Below the pieces are notes generated by a model. That model made no database searches, was not told the origin of the DNA, and saw nothing but the letters and a program-made list of their open reading frames with translations. Position numbers and translations under genes: made by a program. 64,000 nt of DNA from Maribacter aquimaris (GTDB lineage: Bacteria; Bacteroidota; Bacteroidia; Flavobacteriales; Flavobacteriaceae): positions 174,527 to 238,526 of the forward strand of contig NZ_JABTCF010000007.1 of assembly GCF_014596745.1 (NCBI RefSeq), read 5' to 3'. Shown here piece by piece: positions 61,961 to 64,000 of this stretch (position 1 is the stretch's first letter; each line of letters starts with the position of its first letter).

Positions 61961-63427
61961 ATGGGAAAGATCACAGGATTTTTGGAATTCGATAGAAAAA
62001 TAGAGGAATACGCTCCCGTGGAAACACGTGTAAAAAACTATAAGGAGTTTACCATTCCATTAAAAGAATCAACACTGAAAGAGCAAGGAGCCCGTTGTAT
62101 GGATTGTGGTATTCCTTTTTGCCATAGCGGATGTCCTTTAGGTAACCTCATACCTGATTTCAACGATGCCGTATACCGTGGCAAATGGGAAAAAGCAGCA
62201 AAAATATTACATGCAACCAACAACTATCCTGAATTTACAGGAAGATTATGTCCTGCTCCGTGTGAAGAAGCGTGTGTACTAGGGATCAATGAAGACCCTG
62301 TTACCATTGAAAATATTGAAAAGAACATTGTTGAAACCGCTTTTGCAAATGGTTGGATCAAACCCGAACCGCCTAAGGTACGGACAGGAAAAAAGGTAGC
62401 CGTTATAGGTTCTGGTCCCTCGGGATTGGCTGCCGCACAACAATTAAACCGTGCCGGACACCTCGTAACCGTTTTCGAAAGGGATGAAAAACCGGGTGGA
62501 CTTCTACGTTATGGCATTCCTGATTTTAAAATGGAGAAAAGCGTTATCGATAGAAGGTTGGAAATACTCAAAGAAGAAGGTATTGATTTCCAATGCGGGG
62601 TTCACGTTGGCGTAGATGTAAAAGCCGATCAATTAAAGAATGAATATGATGCCTTGGTATTATGTGGAGGAGCTACGGTAAGACGAAATCTTCCCATAAA
62701 AGGTGCAGACCTTAAAGGTGTGGTGCAAGCTATGGATTTCCTAGGCCAAAATAACCGTAGGGTTGATGGCCTAAAGTATCAAGGGGAAGAAATATTGGCT
62801 ACTGACAAAAATGTAATCGTTATTGGAGGCGGTGATACAGGATCAGATTGTATTGGTACTTCGATCAGACATGGTGCAAAATCAGTAACCAACTTTGAAA
62901 TCATGTCCAAGGGAACACCTGAGCGTCCAGAAGGACAACCATGGCCATTTTGGCCTATGCGCCTACGTACCAGCTCTTCCCACAAAGAAGGTGCCGAACG
63001 TTATTTCAGTATTTCAACCAAAGAATTCGTTGGGGATAAGGAGGGTAATCTTACTGGACTGATCACTACTGAGGTTGAATGGATTACGGCACCGGGAAAA
63101 CGCCCTATACTAAAGGAAGTAGAAGGCACTGAGAAAGAATGGAAATGTGAACTGGTTCTATTGGCCCTTGGTTTTACAGGTTCTGAAATGACCATTGCCG
63201 AGCAATTGGGACTAGAAGCAGACCCAAGAACAAATATCAAGGCTTCTGAAAAAGATTACATGAGTAATATCCCAGGGATATTTGTCGCAGGTGATCAACG
63301 CAGGGGACAATCCTTGATTGTTTGGGCTATTTCCGAAGGGAGACAAGCTGCTTACCATGTAGACACTTACTTAATGGGTGAATCGGAATTACCTCTAAAA
63401 GGGCCAGGGGATTTACCAAGAGTATAG
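61961..63427 (+). CDS. gltD: Glutamate synthase small (beta) subunit
   Basis: 488 aa. The N-terminal iron-sulfur region has CMDCGIPFCHSGCPLGN and CPAPCEEACVLGIN, then the FAD site VAVIGSGPSGLAAAQQL and FERDEKPGGLLRYGIPDFK, and the NADPH site VIVIGGGDTGSDCIGTS, with GIFVAGDQRRGQSLIVWAI at the end. It oxidises NAD(P)H and passes electrons through its clusters to the large subunit. It starts 8 bp after gltB, so the two form an operon, closed by the terminator at 63450. Confidence 0.97.
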   Translation: MGKITGFLEFDRKIEEYAPVETRVKNYKEFTIPLKESTLKEQGARCMDCGIPFCHSGCPLGNLIPDFNDAVYRGKWEKAAKILHATNNYPEFTGRLCPAPCEEACVLGINEDPVTIENIEKNIVETAFANGWIKPEPPKVRTGKKVAVIGSGPSGLAAAQQLNRAGHLVTVFERDEKPGGLLRYGIPDFKMEKSVIDRRLEILKEEGIDFQCGVHVGVDVKADQLKNEYDALVLCGGATVRRNLPIKGADLKGVVQAMDFLGQNNRRVDGLKYQGEEILATDKNVIVIGGGDTGSDCIGTSIRHGAKSVTNFEIMSKGTPERPEGQPWPFWPMRLRTSSSHKEGAERYFSISTKEFVGDKEGNLTGLITTEVEWITAPGKRPILKEVEGTEKEWKCELVLLALGFTGSEMTIAEQLGLEADPRTNIKASEKDYMSNIPGIFVAGDQRRGQSLIVWAISEGRQAAYHVDTYLMGESELPLKGPGDLPRV

Positions 63428-63449
63428 CTAGTTCTATTTATAACATTAA

Positions 63450-63479
63450 AAAAAGCCACTTTTAAAAAGGTGGCTTTTT
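63450..63479 (+). terminator. Terminator of gltBD
   Basis: AAAAAGCCAC (63450-63459) pairs with GTGGCTTTTT (63470-63479), 10 bp perfect, T-rich end, 22 bp after the gltD stop. Confidence 0.88.
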
Positions 63480-63480
63480 C

Positions 63481-63915
63481 GTTTCCCTTATTTACCTTGT
63501 ATTACCTTCTATCCCCCTTAATTGATGAATCAAATCAATATGCCTTATATATTCTAATCCTTAGCCAATGTAATCAGTGCCCTTACTAAAGGTCTATCAC
63601 CATCTTTTGTTGAAAAATACATAGTTCAAAGTATTACGCTTTTTTAGAATAAGCAGTACATACAGTACTTTGACTCAAATCTAGATAGGATTCCTTTAGA
63701 AAGTAGGTACACTAAAAAGCTGTAGCAACGCTTTATTAAGTGTTTGGCGTGAGCAATCAGTTCCTTAATAGCCCCATAAAAAAAGTCTTTCACATATTGT
63801 GGTGGGGTTTCAAGAGGGTACCGACGCTTTAGGTCGGGCTGTACCAAGGGCGGCCTATTCATTATGCTGCCCGAAGGGGCAGGTCATCGGTCCTACAAAA
63901 ATGGGTCAAAAAAAA
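63481..63915. other. Spacer between gltD and the 5S rRNA terminator, with GC-rich hairpins
   Basis: No convincing gene. Two GC-rich hairpins: CCGAC-GCTTTAG-GTCGG (core of 63817-63845) and CTGCCC-GAAG-GGGCAG (63867-63882). TCCTTAATAGCCCCATAAAA (63762-63781) matches 48131-48150 at 19 of 20 bases. A 72-codon - strand frame across this area has composition typical of chance. Confidence 0.5.
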
Positions 63916-63945
63916 AGAGTCCCTCACATTGCTGTGAAGGACTCT
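63916..63945 (-). terminator. Terminator of the rRNA operon
   Basis: On the - strand AGAGTCCTTCACA-GCAA-TGTGAGGGACTCT forms a 13-bp stem (one T-G pair) and runs into T8. It lies 7 nt after the 5S 3' end. Confidence 0.88.
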
Positions 63946-63952
63946 CGAAAAA

Positions 63953-64000
63953 GGCGGCGGCCTACTCTCCCACTTAGTGTAGCAGTACCATCGGCGCAGA
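63953..64000 (-). rRNA. 5S rRNA, 3' end only
   Basis: The last 48 bases, read on the - strand, give GCCGATGGTACTGC and GTGGGAGAGTAGGCCGCCGCC, the conserved 3' portion of bacterial 5S rRNA. The 5' part and the rest of the rRNA operon lie to the right of the window. Confidence 0.93.

Noticed and set aside
63644..63862. 72-codon - strand frame near the rRNA terminator
   Set aside because: Overlaps hairpins and a dispersed repeat, with no recognisable domain; a frequent false gene next to rRNA operons.

Overview
The window reads as chromosomal DNA of a flavobacterium (phylum Bacteroidota), probably a marine, polysaccharide-degrading Flavobacteriaceae member. Evidence: two SusC/SusD outer-membrane pairs, two giant hybrid two-component regulators (HTCS), many SpII lipoprotein glycoside hydrolases, S1 sulfatases, TAnnTTTG-like -7 boxes, start codons without strong Shine-Dalgarno sites, and AT-rich spacers.

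Layout. 1-20.3 kb is a xylan utilisation locus. The left arm (+ strand) runs: tail of a transaldolase, a GH10 xylanase lipoprotein, a GPH-family sugar:cation symporter and a cytoplasmic GH43. Facing it on the - strand, read right to left, come SusC, SusD, GH10, a PhoA-type phosphatase, a broken GH10, GH10, GH43, a sugar isomerase-like protein, a ThuA-like protein and another GH10. This arm is a visible mosaic. It has two near-identical GH10 copies and one decayed GH10. It also has two deletion scars, each joining the 5' end of one gene to the 3' end of another (a susC-like leader to a GH3 tail; a lipoprotein leader to a ThuA tail). 20.6-27.8 kb (- strand) holds a DUF5060-type glycosidase-like protein followed by an HTCS, probably the regulator of the xylan arm. 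28.4-48 kb (+ strand) is a second locus: HTCS, SusC, SusD, S1 sulfatase, GH63/MGH-like enzyme, six-hairpin glycosidase-like protein, second S1 sulfatase, an unassigned TIM-barrel glycosidase candidate and a divergent GH20. It probably attacks a sulfated glycan whose identity cannot be read from the sequence.

48-49.9 kb is a repeat-rich junction: a collagen-like lipoprotein gene between two 105-bp direct repeats, then two tandem degenerate tRNA-Val-derived units beside an intact tRNA-Val(TAC). 49.9-63.4 kb is housekeeping: folC, tonB, exbD, exbB, nhaD-type antiporter and an amino-acid (Glu-type) dehydrogenase on the - strand; an acyl-CoA dehydrogenase, gltB and gltD on the + strand. The window ends in the 3' end of a 5S rRNA gene (- strand) with its terminator.

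How it fits together. Surface xylanases cut xylan, and SusC/SusD, energised by TonB-ExbB-ExbD, import the oligomers. GH43 enzymes and periplasmic GH10s trim them, the GPH symporter brings small products into the cytoplasm, and the transaldolase belongs to pentose-phosphate metabolism. A 15-bp motif (core TGCAACAAATG) occurs upstream of both xylan arms and is the best operator candidate. No single wholly new system could be demonstrated. The strongest leads are the collapsed-locus scars, the gene-converted GH10 pair, the shared operator motif, the repeat-flanked collagen gene, the tRNA-Val-derived units with compensating hairpins, and two unassigned glycosidase-like proteins.
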